DNA of 64,000 nt, from contig NZ_KB908454.1 in assembly GCF_000381965.1 (NCBI RefSeq), positions 410,324-474,323 on the forward strand. Reading direction: 5' to 3'. Positions 10,339 to 19,400 of this stretch are shown here, piece after piece. The position numbers were made by a program, and so were the translations under genes. Origin of the DNA: Oceanimonas smirnovii ATCC BAA-899. Lineage in GTDB: Bacteria > Pseudomonadota > Gammaproteobacteria > Enterobacterales > Aeromonadaceae. The notes below the pieces were generated by a model that had not been told where the DNA came from, searched no databases, and saw nothing but the letters and a program-made list of their open reading frames with translations. The number at the start of each line of letters is the position of its first letter. Position 1 is the first letter of the stretch.

Positions 10339-11016
10339 TTAGTCCAGTTTGAAACGAATGGGGATCTGTACGCGGTGAGCCAGGGCCTGGCCGTTTTCTA
10401 TATAAGCAGAAAACTGCCATTTGGCGATGGCTTTAATGGCCGCCTTGTCGAGCACATTCACGCCGGAAGAGCGTGCCAGAACACGTTTGGTTTGCTTGCC
10501 CTGCTCGTCCAGCCATACCTCAACCACCACTGTGCCCTCCAGGCCACGCCGGCGCGCCTGCACCGGGTAGGCAATGGGCGAGGGCCGGGTTTTAAAGCTC
10601 GGCTTTTCAATACGCTTGGGCGCACTGTTTTTGGTTTGCTGGGGCTGCTCCCTGGGGGCTTGTTTGACTGGCTCGGGGGCCGGTGCCGGCTTGGGAGCAG
10701 GCCTGGGCGCTGGCTCAGGTTTGGGCACCGGTTTGGGCTTAGGCTTGGGCTCGGGTTTTGGTTCCGGCTTTGGCTTTGGCTTTGGCTTGGCCGGCTCAGG
10801 CTTGGGTTTTGGCTCTGGTTTCGGTTCCGGCTTGGGTGGCGCGGGCTCAGGGGGAGCGGGCCTGGTCACGGTGGGCATCATTTTAACGCTGATGGGGCCC
10901 GGGTTTTCAGCCGGTGCCAGCGCAATTTCCATGGGATTGCGCTCCATTGCCTGAGCCAGCAGCCCATGAAGCAACAGAGAACAAACAACAAAGACGCCAT
11001 AGCGTTTAAGGCTCAC
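10339..11016 (-). CDS. tonB: TonB energy-transducing protein
   Basis: 225 residues. An N-terminal anchor (GVFVVCSLLLHGLLAQAM) with the typical Ser/His face is followed by a proline-rich rod (about residues 50-125) made of PKPEPK-type repeats, and a C-terminal TonB domain (IAYPVQARRRGLEGTVVVEV, then a conserved SSGVNVLDKAAIKAIAKWQF). The Pro/Lys/Glu repeat spans the periplasm; the C-terminal domain contacts TonB boxes of receptors. It is the first gene of the minus-strand haem operon and divergent from the receptor gene. Confidence 0.95.
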   Translation of the reverse strand: MSLKRYGVFVVCSLLLHGLLAQAMERNPMEIALAPAENPGPISVKMMPTVTRPAPPEPAPPKPEPKPEPKPKPEPAKPKPKPKPEPKPEPKPKPKPVPKPEPAPRPAPKPAPAPEPVKQAPREQPQQTKNSAPKRIEKPSFKTRPSPIAYPVQARRRGLEGTVVVEVWLDEQGKQTKRVLARSSGVNVLDKAAIKAIAKWQFSAYIENGQALAHRVQIPIRFKLD

Positions 11017-11087
11017 AATCCATCCTCAAAAAAACATTACAAAAATATCACAGCCACAGCATACGGATTTTTATGGCAATGTCTATT

Positions 11088-11106
11088 GAAATGATAATTG
11101 GTTGCA
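11088..11106. promoter_or_regulatory. candidate Fur box between tonB and the haem receptor
   Basis: GAAATGATAATTGGTTGCA resembles one and a half repeats of the Fur consensus: the left 11 bases match well (ATAATGATAAT type), the right half poorly. The position in the 152-bp divergent gap between two haem-uptake operons is where iron control by Fur would be expected. Confidence 0.45.
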
Positions 11107-11168
11107 TTTAGAAAACTGTTTCATTAATCTCGCTACCATCTTAAAACCCAATAGGCGGTGAGTGCCAG

Positions 11169-13163
11169 GTGAAGCATAACGATGTGATAAATAAGCCGTC
11201 GCTGATAGCGCTGGCTCTGGGAATGGCGTTGTCAGCACCGGCAACGGCCGTTGGCAGCAGTGAGCTGGAGGAAGTGCTGGTCCAGGCCAGCCGCGATAAT
11301 TCTACCCTGAGCAGCAGCAAGTACAGCGCCGCTGTTATCACTCGTCAGCAACTGGAGCAACAGCAACCCGACAGTGTGGCTGACGCACTTAAATACCAGC
11401 CCAATATTGATATTGGCGGTGGCCCGCGGGGAAGTAATCAAAAACCGGTTATTCGTGGTCTTGAAGGTACCCGGGTGCTGCAGTTGGTAGACGGTGCCCG
11501 GCAGAACTTTGTGGCCGGACACAGAGGCACCTATCAGCTGGATCCCGAGCTGCTCAAGCAGATTGATGTTATTAAAGGTCCGGCCGGCAGCCTGTGGGGC
11601 AGTGGTGCCATTGGCGGCGTGGTGGCGCAGACCACTCAGGACGGGCGGGATTTGCTGAACGATGGCCAGAGTGTGGGTGGCTATATCAGGCAGGGTCATG
11701 GCACGGCGGCAGATCAAAACCGCACCAGTGCTGCTATTTATGGTGCCGGTGAGCAGTTTGATCTGCTGCTGAACGGCTATTACCGGGATCAGAACGATGT
11801 TCGTCTGGGCGATGATCGCAGCCTTGCCTATTCCGCCGAGCGAGGTCAGGGCGGGCTGATCAAGCTTGGCTGGCAGCCGGACGATACTCAGCGCTTTAGC
11901 CTGAGCCACCGCCAGAGTGAAACCATCGGTTCTGTGCCCGGTAATCCTGAAACCAATGTGAATACCAGCAGTCCGCTGGTGGATCGGGAATCGACCGATC
12001 AGAGTACTGTGCTGGATTATCAGCTGAACCCGGCCTCCGGGCTGGTGAATCTGGATCTGACGCTGTACCACAACCGCTCCGAAGTGGATGAGTTTCGTGT
12101 GGCACAACACCAGCGTGATCATACTGACTATCGCACTCTGGGGCTCAGTCTGGTAAACCGCTCCCGGCTGGAGTGGGGTAAACTCACCTACGGACTGGAC
12201 GGCTATCAGGATAAAAGCCGTGGCTACCGGCAAGGTACTAACCGTCCTATACCGGCAGATGGCCGTTCCGAGGTGGTGGGCAGCTTTGTGCAGGCTGAGC
12301 TGCCCTTGTCCGGGGCCTGGACCCTGCTGCCGGCTTTGCGTTACGACCATTTTCAGACCGAGGCCAAGAATCTTGCCGGTTCAAAGCGCAGCGAGAGCGA
12401 GCTGTCCAAATCGCTGGCGCTGAGCTGGCAGGCCACCGGCTGGCTGGAACTGATTGCCCGTTATGACGAGGCGTTCAGAGCACCTACCAGCGAAGAGCTG
12501 TACACCACAGGAACGCATTTCTCCTTGGGTCCGATGGGAACCAATGTCTTTGTGCCCAACCCTGAGCTGCGCCCGGAAAAAGCGGCCAACAAGGAGCTGA
12601 TTGTCCGGGCAAGCTTTGATGGTGTGCTGACGGGCGAGGACAGGCTCAGGCTGAACGCCAGCCTGTTCCGGAATGAGGTGAAAGACTTTATTGAACAGCA
12701 AATTATCATGGACTTTGCCAACAGGGTGTTTGAAACCCGTTATGACAATGTGCAGGATGCCGAGCTGCAGGGAGGGGAGCTGGCTATTGACTATGACTGG
12801 CGGGATCTGGAGCTGGGCCTTTCTTACGGCCGCACCCTCGGCAGAGACAAGGCTACCGGCAAGGCGCTGGAAGGCATTCCCGCAGACAAATGGGTGGCTC
12901 ATGCCGGCTACTGGTTGCTGGACAGCCAGTTCAGGCTGGGTGCCCGGTTAACATATGCCGGCTCGGTACAATTTGAAGACAGAGATTACAGCAACTACAC
13001 CCTGCTGGATGTGGGTGCCAGCTGGTATGCCCGGGGAGCATTCAGCGGGCTGGAGCTGGCTTTGACCGCAGACAACCTGACCGATCGTTATTACCGCCGT
13101 GCTTTCAGTGAGCTGTATGAGCCCGGACGTAATATCAAGCTGAGCGCCCTGTACCGCTTCTAA
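11169..13163 (+). CDS. hutA: TonB-dependent haem/haemoglobin receptor (HutA/HmuR type)
   Basis: 664 residues from a GTG start; no in-frame ATG fits before the signal peptide (SLIALALGMALSAPATA). After the signal come a TonB box-like ELEEVLVQAS, the plug domain (about 40-155, ending with VIKGPAGSLWGSGAIGG), and a 22-strand barrel. The haem-receptor motifs are present in modified form: FRAP (EAFRAPTSEELY) and VPNPELRPEK in place of NPNL. It ends with the aromatic barrel signal LYRF. It is followed after 17 bp by hutX and hutZ. Haem as substrate is strongly suggested by motifs and context. Confidence 0.93.
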   Translation: MKHNDVINKPSLIALALGMALSAPATAVGSSELEEVLVQASRDNSTLSSSKYSAAVITRQQLEQQQPDSVADALKYQPNIDIGGGPRGSNQKPVIRGLEGTRVLQLVDGARQNFVAGHRGTYQLDPELLKQIDVIKGPAGSLWGSGAIGGVVAQTTQDGRDLLNDGQSVGGYIRQGHGTAADQNRTSAAIYGAGEQFDLLLNGYYRDQNDVRLGDDRSLAYSAERGQGGLIKLGWQPDDTQRFSLSHRQSETIGSVPGNPETNVNTSSPLVDRESTDQSTVLDYQLNPASGLVNLDLTLYHNRSEVDEFRVAQHQRDHTDYRTLGLSLVNRSRLEWGKLTYGLDGYQDKSRGYRQGTNRPIPADGRSEVVGSFVQAELPLSGAWTLLPALRYDHFQTEAKNLAGSKRSESELSKSLALSWQATGWLELIARYDEAFRAPTSEELYTTGTHFSLGPMGTNVFVPNPELRPEKAANKELIVRASFDGVLTGEDRLRLNASLFRNEVKDFIEQQIIMDFANRVFETRYDNVQDAELQGGELAIDYDWRDLELGLSYGRTLGRDKATGKALEGIPADKWVAHAGYWLLDSQFRLGARLTYAGSVQFEDRDYSNYTLLDVGASWYARGAFSGLELALTADNLTDRYYRRAFSELYEPGRNIKLSALYRF

Positions 13164-13180
13164 TATTCAAGGAGTTATCC

Positions 13181-13684
13181 ATGTCGGAGCTGAAAGAAAG
13201 TATCAGCGCCCTGCTGGCCGCCGAGCCGGCCCTGCGCCCGGTGGAAATGGCCCGCCGGCTGAACACCAGCGAGTGGCGAGTGATGCAATGCCTGCCGGCG
13301 AACATGGTCTGCCCGCTGGCCGGCCGGCATGCTCAAACTGTGCTGGAGCAGGTGGCGGAGTGGGGGCCGGTTACCACCATTATTGAAGTGTCCGGCTCCG
13401 TTTTTGAGGTAAAGGCTCCCCTGCCCAGAGGCCGCATCGGTCATGGTTACTACAACCTGTTTGGTGCGCCCGGTGAGCTGCATGGGCACCTCAAGCTGGA
13501 TGCCATTTGTCATATTGCCCTGCAGAGCAAGCCGCACCGGGGCAAAGAGGCTCACGCCATTGTGTTTTACAATGAGGCAGGCCACTGCATTTTTAAAATT
13601 TATCTGGGCCGCGATGATAAAGGGACACTGTTCCCTGAACAGGTGGCTGCGTTTCATGTACTGAAGGAGTTGCAACATGGCTGA
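13181..13684 (+). CDS. hutX: HutX family cytosolic haem carrier
   Basis: 167 residues with no signal or TM segment. It matches HutX/ChuX: SGSVFEVKAPLPRGRIGHGY, then YYNLF and the C-terminal YNEAGHCIFKIYLGRD. HutX binds haem in the cytosol and hands it to HutZ. A strong AGGAG ribosome site precedes the ATG. It overlaps hutZ by 8 bp, which suggests coupled translation and equal output. In Vibrio the usual order is hutW-hutX-hutZ; hutW is not in this window. Confidence 0.92.
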   Translation: MSELKESISALLAAEPALRPVEMARRLNTSEWRVMQCLPANMVCPLAGRHAQTVLEQVAEWGPVTTIIEVSGSVFEVKAPLPRGRIGHGYYNLFGAPGELHGHLKLDAICHIALQSKPHRGKEAHAIVFYNEAGHCIFKIYLGRDDKGTLFPEQVAAFHVLKELQHG

Positions 13685-14213
13685 GCACGCTGAAAAACAG
13701 GCCCGTTTGCAGGGACGGCTGGAGCCGGAAATTCGTGAGTTTCGGGATCAAATGAAAACCTTGTTGCTGGCCACCGTGGATGCCGAAGGCCAGCCCAATG
13801 TCAGCTATGCGCCGTTTGCCCTGCGTGAAGACGGCTATTACATTCTGATCAGCGAAATGGCCCGCCATGCCCGTAACCTGCTGGCCAACCCGAAAGTGTC
13901 ACTGATGATGGTGGAAGACGAGCAGAACAGCCGCACTCTGTTTGCCCGCAAGCGCCTGACCTTTGATGCCACCCCGGAGCGGGTAGCGCGCAACACCGAT
14001 GCCTGGCAGCTGGGGGTTGACGCTCTCACCGAGCGTCATGGCGAGACGGTAACCGGCCTGGCAAACCTGGCAGACTTTCATCTGTTTCGTCTGGTGCCCA
14101 TCAAAGGCCTGTTTGTAAAAGGTTTTGGCCAGGCCTTTGCGGTAAGCGGAGACGATCTGGTGGATGTACTGCACCTGACTGACGGCCACAAACCCATGGC
14201 GGCGAATCAGTAA
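13677..14213 (+). CDS. hutZ: HutZ haem-utilisation/degradation protein
   Basis: 178 residues with a pyridoxamine-phosphate-oxidase-like split-barrel (FRDQMKTLLLATVDAEGQPN; later KVSLMMVEDEQNSRTLFARK). HutZ proteins bind haem through a C-terminal histidine; His171 in LTDGHKP is the matching residue (family knowledge). The product opens or stores haem, using haem from HutX. Last gene of receptor-hutX-hutZ, followed by an intrinsic terminator. Confidence 0.92.
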   Translation: MAEHAEKQARLQGRLEPEIREFRDQMKTLLLATVDAEGQPNVSYAPFALREDGYYILISEMARHARNLLANPKVSLMMVEDEQNSRTLFARKRLTFDATPERVARNTDAWQLGVDALTERHGETVTGLANLADFHLFRLVPIKGLFVKGFGQAFAVSGDDLVDVLHLTDGHKPMAANQ

Positions 14214-14233
14214 TATAGTTTCGCGCCGTTAAC

Positions 14234-14270
14234 AGCCCGCATGCATTTTGCCTGCGGGCTTTTTGTTTTT
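14234..14270 (+). terminator. intrinsic terminator of hutA-hutX-hutZ
   Basis: AGCCCGCA and TGCGGGCT form an 8-bp stem with an 11-base loop, followed by TTTTGTTTTT. It begins 21 bp after the hutZ stop. Confidence 0.9.
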
Positions 14271-14351
14271 GTTGCAAGCGGCGCAGCACTGTGCCAAAAC
14301 AGGGCTCATACTATGAGTGATGATGATAAATATGAAAAAAGGAAGTTTCTC

Positions 14352-14786
14352 ATGGCTTTAGAATGTGTTGGCGACATCATGACCCGGGAGCTGCTGACTC
14401 TGGATCAGACCGCGACCCTGAAAGACGCCCATGATTTAATGCGTGAAAAAAGTATCCGGCATATTCCGGTGGTGGATCCGCTCACCGGCAAGCTGCTGGG
14501 GGTGCTGACTCAAAAACGCATGATTGCTACCATTATGGGCCTGCTTTCCGACTATGGGGTCAGTGCTCTGGACAGACGGGAGCGCCAGTGCCGGGTCATG
14601 GAAATTCTGGATAATGATCTGGAAAGCGTGGATGTGCAGGCGCCGCTTACCGAAGTGGTGGACTTCTTTCTCAGCAACAAGCACGGCTGCCTGACGGTGG
14701 TGGATGAAGAAGGCCGGCTGCAGGGCATGGTCACTTCGTCTGACTTTGTGCGCTTGTGTGCCGAGCTGCTGAAAGCGCAGCAGTAA
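14352..14786 (+). CDS. Two-CBS-domain protein
   Basis: 144 residues consisting almost only of a CBS pair (Bateman module). CBS1 is at about residues 5-62 (DIMTRELLTLDQTATLKDAH, IRHIPVVD, GVLTQKRMI); CBS2 at about 78-138 (VMEILDNDLESVDVQAPLTE, GCLTVVDEEGRLQGMVTSSD). Such modules usually sense adenine nucleotides. The start at 14352 has AAGGAAG six bases upstream; an in-frame ATG at 14313 would add 13 charged residues and lacks a ribosome site. It lies between two terminators, so is transcribed alone. Its partner is unknown. Confidence 0.85.
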   Translation: MALECVGDIMTRELLTLDQTATLKDAHDLMREKSIRHIPVVDPLTGKLLGVLTQKRMIATIMGLLSDYGVSALDRRERQCRVMEILDNDLESVDVQAPLTEVVDFFLSNKHGCLTVVDEEGRLQGMVTSSDFVRLCAELLKAQQ

Positions 14787-14804
14787 TGATTATTTGTTGA
14801 ACAA

Positions 14805-14829
14805 AGCGCAGCCTGGCTGCGCTTTTTTT
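14805..14829 (+). terminator. intrinsic terminator of the CBS-domain gene
   Basis: AGCGCAGC and GCTGCGCT form a perfect 8-bp stem with a CTG loop, followed by six T. It ends 11 bp before the next start codon. Confidence 0.88.
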
Positions 14830-14839
14830 GGAGTCTTTC

Positions 14840-16006
14840 ATGTTCAGCCTGTCTCACCTTTCCGCCGGCTTTATTGCGGTGCTGGTCGGCTACAGCAGCT
14901 CGGCTGCCATTATTTTTCAGGCTGCTGCGTCCGCCGGTGCCAGCCAGGCTCAGACCAGCTCCTGGATGTGGGCGCTGGGGCTGGGCTCGGGGCTGACCAC
15001 GCTGCTGCTGACCCTGCGTTACCGCCAGCCGGTGCTGACTGCCTGGTCCACCCCCGGTGCGGCCCTGCTGGTGACGGCCCTGGCCGGTTTGCCCATGAGC
15101 GAGGCGGTGGGGGTTTTTCTGTTCAGCTCGGCGCTGCTGCTGGTGTGCGGCCTGACCGGCTGGTTTGATCATATTATGCGGTTGCTGCCCGGCGGACTGG
15201 CGGCAGCCATGCTGGGCGGCGTGCTGCTTAACTTTGGCCTGGACCTGTTCGTGTTGGTGCAGACGGCACCGGTACTGGTGATTGCCATGCTGGCGGTGTA
15301 CCTGGCGCTGCGCCGGCGGCTGTCCCGCTATGTGATCCCCTTGTGTTTGCTGGCCGGGCTGGCGCTGGCGGCAGGGCAGGGGCTGATGCATCCGGAGCGG
15401 CTAGACTGGCAAGCTGCCGGCCCGGTGCTGATGTGGCCCGAGTTCAGTTTGGCCAGTCTGATTGGGGTGGGCATACCGCTGTTTATGGTGACCATGGCCT
15501 CGCAAAACGTGCCCGGGGTGGCGGTGCTGCGCGCTCATGGCTATGGCGTGCCGGCTTCGCCGCTGGTGAGTGTAACCGGCCTGGCCGGTGTGCTGCTGGC
15601 TCCCTTTGGCGGCTTTGCCTTTAATCTTGCGGCGATCAGTGCGGCCATCTGCATGGGGCCGGAAGTGGACGCCAAACCCGAACATCGTTACAAAGCCACA
15701 CTGTGGGCCGGCGTGTTTTATATATTGATGGGCATGTTTGCCGCCACTGTGGTGTCGTTGTTTGCGGCGTTGCCCAAGGAGCTGATTATGGCCATTGCCG
15801 GACTGGCGCTGCTTGGCACCATTGGCAACAGTTTAACGGTGGCATTGCGCGATGAACACGAACGGGACGCGGCCCTGCTCACCTTTATGGTCACGGCGTC
15901 GGGCGTGTCTTTGCTGGGAATCGGCAGTGCTTTCTGGGGGCTGGTGATTGGCGGCGGTGTGCACTGGCTGAACAGCCGTAAAAGCAAGCTGGAAGCAGAA
16001 AGCTGA
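14840..16006 (+). CDS. benE: BenE-family benzoate/H+ symporter-like transporter
   Basis: 388 residues and about 11-12 membrane segments. It matches the BenE/YdcO family: an N-terminal SAGFIAVLVGYSSSAAIIFQ, then LTAWSTPGAALLVTA, VTMASQNVPGVAVLRAHGY and PFGGFAFNLAAISAAICMGP. Family members are described as proton-coupled benzoate carriers, but no aromatic degradation genes lie nearby, so the substrate is uncertain. The ATG at 14840 has GGAG upstream; a TTG four codons earlier lies inside the terminator and is rejected. Confidence 0.88.
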   Translation: MFSLSHLSAGFIAVLVGYSSSAAIIFQAAASAGASQAQTSSWMWALGLGSGLTTLLLTLRYRQPVLTAWSTPGAALLVTALAGLPMSEAVGVFLFSSALLLVCGLTGWFDHIMRLLPGGLAAAMLGGVLLNFGLDLFVLVQTAPVLVIAMLAVYLALRRRLSRYVIPLCLLAGLALAAGQGLMHPERLDWQAAGPVLMWPEFSLASLIGVGIPLFMVTMASQNVPGVAVLRAHGYGVPASPLVSVTGLAGVLLAPFGGFAFNLAAISAAICMGPEVDAKPEHRYKATLWAGVFYILMGMFAATVVSLFAALPKELIMAIAGLALLGTIGNSLTVALRDEHERDAALLTFMVTASGVSLLGIGSAFWGLVIGGGVHWLNSRKSKLEAES

Positions 16007-16012
16007 CAGTTA

Positions 16013-16038
16013 AAAGCCCGGCATTTGCCGGGCTTTTT
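16013..16038. terminator. bidirectional intrinsic terminator
   Basis: AAAGCCCGGC and GCCGGGCTTT pair as a 10-bp stem around ATTT, with T-runs on both strands. It sits between the convergent benE-like and fasciclin genes and can serve both. Confidence 0.88.
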
Positions 16039-16089
16039 CAAATTACTATTTTCAGTCCATTATTTAATGGCCTGTTGCCGTGTGCCGAC

Positions 16090-16587
16090 TCAGGGCATCA
16101 GGACTGTGTCGATGACATGTATTACGCCGTTACTGGCTTTAACATCTGCCTGTACAACGGTGGCGTCGTTGATCATCACCTTGCCATCCGCCGTGCTGAT
16201 AGCAAGATCTGCTCCTTGAACCGTGGTAGCGCTGTCAGCCTTCATGGCATCGGCGGCCATGATTTTTCCGGGCACCACATGGTAGGTGAGAACAGACACC
16301 AGTTGCTCTTTATTTTCCGGTTTCAGCAAATCTTCTACTGCATTTTCAGGGAGTTTGGCAAAAGCTTCATCGGTAGGGGCAAACACGGTAAAAGGGCCTT
16401 CTCCCTTCAGCGTATCGACCAGATCGGCCGCCTGCACCGCGGTTACCAAAGTGGTGAAGCTGCCTGCTGCAACAGCGGTATCAACAATATCTGCTTTATC
16501 TTCGTGATGAGCTGCCATCACAGTGCTTGCACCCAGGAGTGTCAGGGCTGCACAGCTGGCTGAAAAGCGACGTACCATTGTATTCAT
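16090..16587 (-). CDS. Secreted fasciclin (FAS1)-domain protein
   Basis: 165 residues: a signal peptide ([20 protein letters not shown], cleaved near STVMA-A) and one FAS1 domain covering the rest. Both FAS1 motifs are clear: H1 [15 protein letters not shown] and the H2-type [13 protein letters not shown], with the ending [16 protein letters not shown]1 domains act in adhesion or extracellular matrix; the bacterial role is usually unknown. The start at 16587 has a strong GGAGGA site; an upstream in-frame ATG at 16623 is rejected because it would bury the signal peptide. Confidence 0.92.
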   Translation of the reverse strand: MNTMVRRFSASCAALTLLGASTVMAAHHEDKADIVDTAVAAGSFTTLVTAVQAADLVDTLKGEGPFTVFAPTDEAFAKLPENAVEDLLKPENKEQLVSVLTYHVVPGKIMAADAMKADSATTVQGADLAISTADGKVMINDATVVQADVKASNGVIHVIDTVLMP

Positions 16588-16709
16588 GTTTCCTCCGGGC
16601 AATGCTCTAATGAGAAAATACAACTACAAACTGGACTGCAGGCGCGGTTGCGCCACCACTCATCAGACCTAAGTGGCGCAAAATATCTTTCAGATAAGAA
16701 AATATTTAA

Positions 16710-16730
16710 GCGCGGACACGTTGTCCGCGC
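16710..16730 (-). terminator. hairpin downstream of rhlE
   Basis: GCGCGGACA and TGTCCGCGC form a perfect 9-bp stem with a 3-base loop, 9 bp past the rhlE stop, followed on the minus strand by TTAAATATTTT. The weak T-run makes this a probable rather than certain terminator. Confidence 0.65.
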
Positions 16731-16738
16731 ATTATTTA

Positions 16739-18073
16739 TCAGTTGCTGCGCTCAGCCTGAGGACGTGAGCGGCGTTGAGAGGAGCCGGTGCGCTGACCGT
16801 TACCATTGCCGCCATTACGGTTGCCGCCGGCCCGCTGGCCATTGCGCTGGCCGCCAGAACGCTGGCCGCCACCATTACGCCCACGGTTGCCGCCGCGTGA
16901 ATTTTCAAGGGGAGTCACCGGAGCATTGGGATCGGGTTCGAAACCGGCCACCTGCTCGAGATCGGCGCTTTGCTTGATCAGCTTTTCAATGGCTTTCAGC
17001 AGCGGTTTTTCCTCGGCGCTTACCAGCGACAGTGCTTCGCCGTTGCTACCGGCACGACCGGTACGGCCAATGCGGTGCACATAGTCTTCCGCCACATGGG
17101 GCAGCTCATAGTTGACCACATGGGGCAGCTCGCTGATGTCGATACCGCGGGCCGCGATGTCGGTGGCCACCAGCACGCGAATACCGCCATTTTTGAACTC
17201 ACTCAGGGCCTTGGTGCGGGCACCCTGACTCTTGTTGCCGTGAATGGCCATGGCCGGCAGGCCGTCTTTGCCCAGCTGCTCGGCCAGGCGGTTGGCACCA
17301 TGCTTGGTGCGGGTAAATACCAGCACCTGCCGCCAGTTGTGATGGCCGATATGGTAGCTGAGCAGGGCGCGCTTGCGGCCCTTGTCTACTTCAAAGAAGC
17401 GCTGGGCAATGGTTTCGGCGGTGGCGTTGCGGCGGGCCACTTCAATGTGCTCGGGCTGGTGCAGCAGGTCTTCCGCCAGTGCCTTGATTTCGTCGGAGAA
17501 GGTGGCGGAAAACAGCAGGTTCTGCCGCTGTTTGGGCAGCAGCGCCAGTACGCGGCGAATGTCGCGAATAAAGCCCATGTCGAGCATGCGGTCGGCTTCG
17601 TCCAGCACCAGCATTTCAACGCGGGAGAGGTCGATAGAGCGTTGGGATACATGGTCCAGCAGCCGGCCCGGAGTGGCCACCACGATATCAACCTTGCGGC
17701 CCAGGGCCTTCATTTGCGGGTTGATGCTGACACCGCCGAACATCACCAGGGTGCGCAGATCGGTGTGTTTGGCGTAGGCGCGCAGGTTTTCTTCCACCTG
17801 GGCGGCCAGTTCACGGGTAGGAGTAAGTACCAGAGCGCGCACCGGTGCCCGGCCATTGGCCAGAGGGCGGGCCTTGGTTTCACTCAGGCGCTGCAGCATG
17901 GGCAGGCCAAAGCCGGCGGTTTTGCCGGTGCCGGTCTGAGCGCCGGCGAGCAGATCACCCCCTTTTAATACCAGCGGAATAGCTTGTTGCTGAATGGGGG
18001 TTGGCTCTGTATAGCCACATTCGTTAATAGCCTGAACGAGCTTTTCGTTCAAACCGAGGGAAGCAAATGACAT
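16739..18073 (-). CDS. rhlE: DEAD-box ATP-dependent RNA helicase RhlE
   Basis: 444 residues from [13 protein letters not shown]; a longer frame to 18139 is rejected. All helicase motifs are present: Q motif ([11 protein letters not shown]), I AQTGTGKT, Ia PTRELA, Ib [53 protein letters not shown]. The tail (about 380-444) is rich in Gly, Arg and Asn ([20 protein letters not shown]), an RNA-binding low-complexity region. RhlE proteins remodel RNA in ribosome assembly and decay. Monocistronic. Confidence 0.95.
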   Translation of the reverse strand: MSFASLGLNEKLVQAINECGYTEPTPIQQQAIPLVLKGGDLLAGAQTGTGKTAGFGLPMLQRLSETKARPLANGRAPVRALVLTPTRELAAQVEENLRAYAKHTDLRTLVMFGGVSINPQMKALGRKVDIVVATPGRLLDHVSQRSIDLSRVEMLVLDEADRMLDMGFIRDIRRVLALLPKQRQNLLFSATFSDEIKALAEDLLHQPEHIEVARRNATAETIAQRFFEVDKGRKRALLSYHIGHHNWRQVLVFTRTKHGANRLAEQLGKDGLPAMAIHGNKSQGARTKALSEFKNGGIRVLVATDIAARGIDISELPHVVNYELPHVAEDYVHRIGRTGRAGSNGEALSLVSAEEKPLLKAIEKLIKQSADLEQVAGFEPDPNAPVTPLENSRGGNRGRNGGGQRSGGQRNGQRAGGNRNGGNGNGQRTGSSQRRSRPQAERSN

Positions 18074-18173
18074 GAGACTCCGAACTAACAAGGTCCTGGC
18101 GGACGATTGAGGGATTGCCGGTAGGCAACGTGCTGGCATGATAACAGAAAAGCGGCAAAAGCCATAAAAAGCG

Positions 18174-18213
18174 CACTTGCCGGTCGGCTACGGCAATCCC
18201 CACTGCTGCTTCG
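18174..18213 (-). repeat. dispersed intergenic repeat, copy A
   Basis: Read on the minus strand, about 40 bp match the plus strand at 39533-39572 with only a few mismatches; 25 bases (18181-18205) are identical to 39539-39563 in inverted orientation. It fills most of the space between rhlE and the GDPD gene. No reading frame is shared by the two copies. Confidence 0.7.
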
Positions 18214-18233
18214 GGCAACTTCGGTGGCGTTTG

Positions 18234-18944
18234 TCAGCTATACCCGCGCGGATCATCGGTAAAAATCATATCCATGCCCCAGTCGGCCAGGGCATGCATG
18301 CGGGCCACCTCGTTTACGGTGTAGCAGTGCAGAGAAAAACCGGCGGCTTTGATTGCTTTCGCCTGAGACTGAGTCAGGTATTTATGATTGCAGTGCAGAG
18401 CGGTGCAGCCAAGCCGCTGTAATTGAGCATGCCAGTCACGGGGCAGGCGCTCCACCAGCAGGCCGCGGGCAATGGCGGGGGCCAGTGGCTGCAGGTGGGC
18501 CAGGCAGGCCGGTTCAAAGCTGGAGAACAGCAGGGTGCCGGCAGGCGTTTGCTGCTCGTTGACCACCTCGCTCACCCGCCGGCTCAGCCGGGCGGCATCA
18601 TCACCGCCATGAATTTTCAGTTCAATATTTACCTTCATGCCCAGGGTATTTGCCAGCGCCAGGTAGTCCGCCAGCCGGGGAATGGGCTCGCCGGCAAACG
18701 CAGGGCCAAACCAGCCACCGGCATCCAGCCGGGCCAGCTCCGGCCATGCCAGCTCGCGTACCTGTCCACGGCCATTGCTGCAGCGGTTAACGGTTTGATC
18801 GTGGATTACCACCACCTCGTCGTCCTGGCAGAGCTGTACGTCAATTTCCACCCATTCAAGCCCGAGCCTGTGAGCAGCACGCAGGCCGGCCAGGGTATTT
18901 TCCGGTGCCAGCGCTGCCACGCCGCGATGTCCGCATAGTTTCAT
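18234..18944 (-). CDS. ugpQ: Glycerophosphodiester phosphodiesterase
   Basis: 236 residues, a cytoplasmic single-domain GDPD TIM barrel similar in size to E. coli UgpQ. The catalytic set is visible: CGHRG (general acid/base), PENTLAG, EIDVQLCQDDEVVVIHDQ (metal and second histidine), and KVNIELKIH. It hydrolyses glycerophosphodiesters to glycerol-3-phosphate and an alcohol. No signal peptide. It begins one base after the SMR-pump stop, so the two are co-transcribed, though their functions look unrelated. The ugp transport genes are not nearby. Confidence 0.88.
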   Translation of the reverse strand: MKLCGHRGVAALAPENTLAGLRAAHRLGLEWVEIDVQLCQDDEVVVIHDQTVNRCSNGRGQVRELAWPELARLDAGGWFGPAFAGEPIPRLADYLALANTLGMKVNIELKIHGGDDAARLSRRVSEVVNEQQTPAGTLLFSSFEPACLAHLQPLAPAIARGLLVERLPRDWHAQLQRLGCTALHCNHKYLTQSQAKAIKAAGFSLHCYTVNEVARMHALADWGMDMIFTDDPRGYS

Positions 18945-18945
18945 A

Positions 18946-19278
18946 TTAATGCCCGCCAGTGTCAGACCACAGTTGTATTACCGCTACGCCGGCAATAATC
19001 AGCCCCATGCCAAGCACAGCGGCCAGGTCCGGCAGCTGGCGGTAAAATAATATCGCCAGCAGGGTTACCAGTACGATACCGGCCCCGGACCAGATGGCAT
19101 AGGCCACCCCCACCGGCACGGTTTTCACCACCAGCCCCAGCAACCAGAACGCCAGACCATAACCCATGACTACCAGCAGGGAGGGACCAGGCCGGGTAAA
19201 ACCGGCGGCGGCCTTCAGGGCGGTGGTGGCCACCACTTCGGCCACGATGGCCAGGGTCAGCAGCAAATATGCATTCAT
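18946..19278 (-). CDS. Small multidrug resistance (SMR) family transporter
   Basis: 110 residues with four TM helices, the SMR standard. The EmrE-type features are visible: the essential glutamate in AIVAEVVATTALK (residue 14), and the signature AYAIWSGAGIVLV in helix 3 with its tryptophan. Such pumps exchange cationic drugs or guanidinium-type compounds for protons; EmrE-like is more likely than SugE/Gdx from the W-S-G-A-G motif, but this cannot be settled by reading. Probably co-transcribed with the downstream GDPD gene. Confidence 0.9.
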   Translation of the reverse strand: MNAYLLLTLAIVAEVVATTALKAAAGFTRPGPSLLVVMGYGLAFWLLGLVVKTVPVGVAYAIWSGAGIVLVTLLAILFYRQLPDLAAVLGMGLIIAGVAVIQLWSDTGGH

Positions 19279-19400
19279 AGGTTTTGGTTCAGTTACAAAA
19301 GAAACGGTTAATATGGCCGAGTTTATCGTAAACTGACCGCGGAGTAAGGTTCGCCTTGCTTTACTGAACCGGTTTCCTACTTTCTGCGTTGTGTTTGTTT

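Noticed and set aside
10574-10954. Gly/Leu-rich plus-strand open frame
   Set aside because: It is the antisense shadow of the Pro/Lys/Glu repeats of tonB.
9748-11094. Plus-strand open frame of 448 codons across exbB and tonB
   Set aside because: Antisense to two clear genes, low complexity, no recognisable domain.
19286-19380. Inverted GGTTCAGT/ACTGAACC arms before dgcO
   Set aside because: Arms are 8 bp and 79 bp apart; too weak to call an operator or element.
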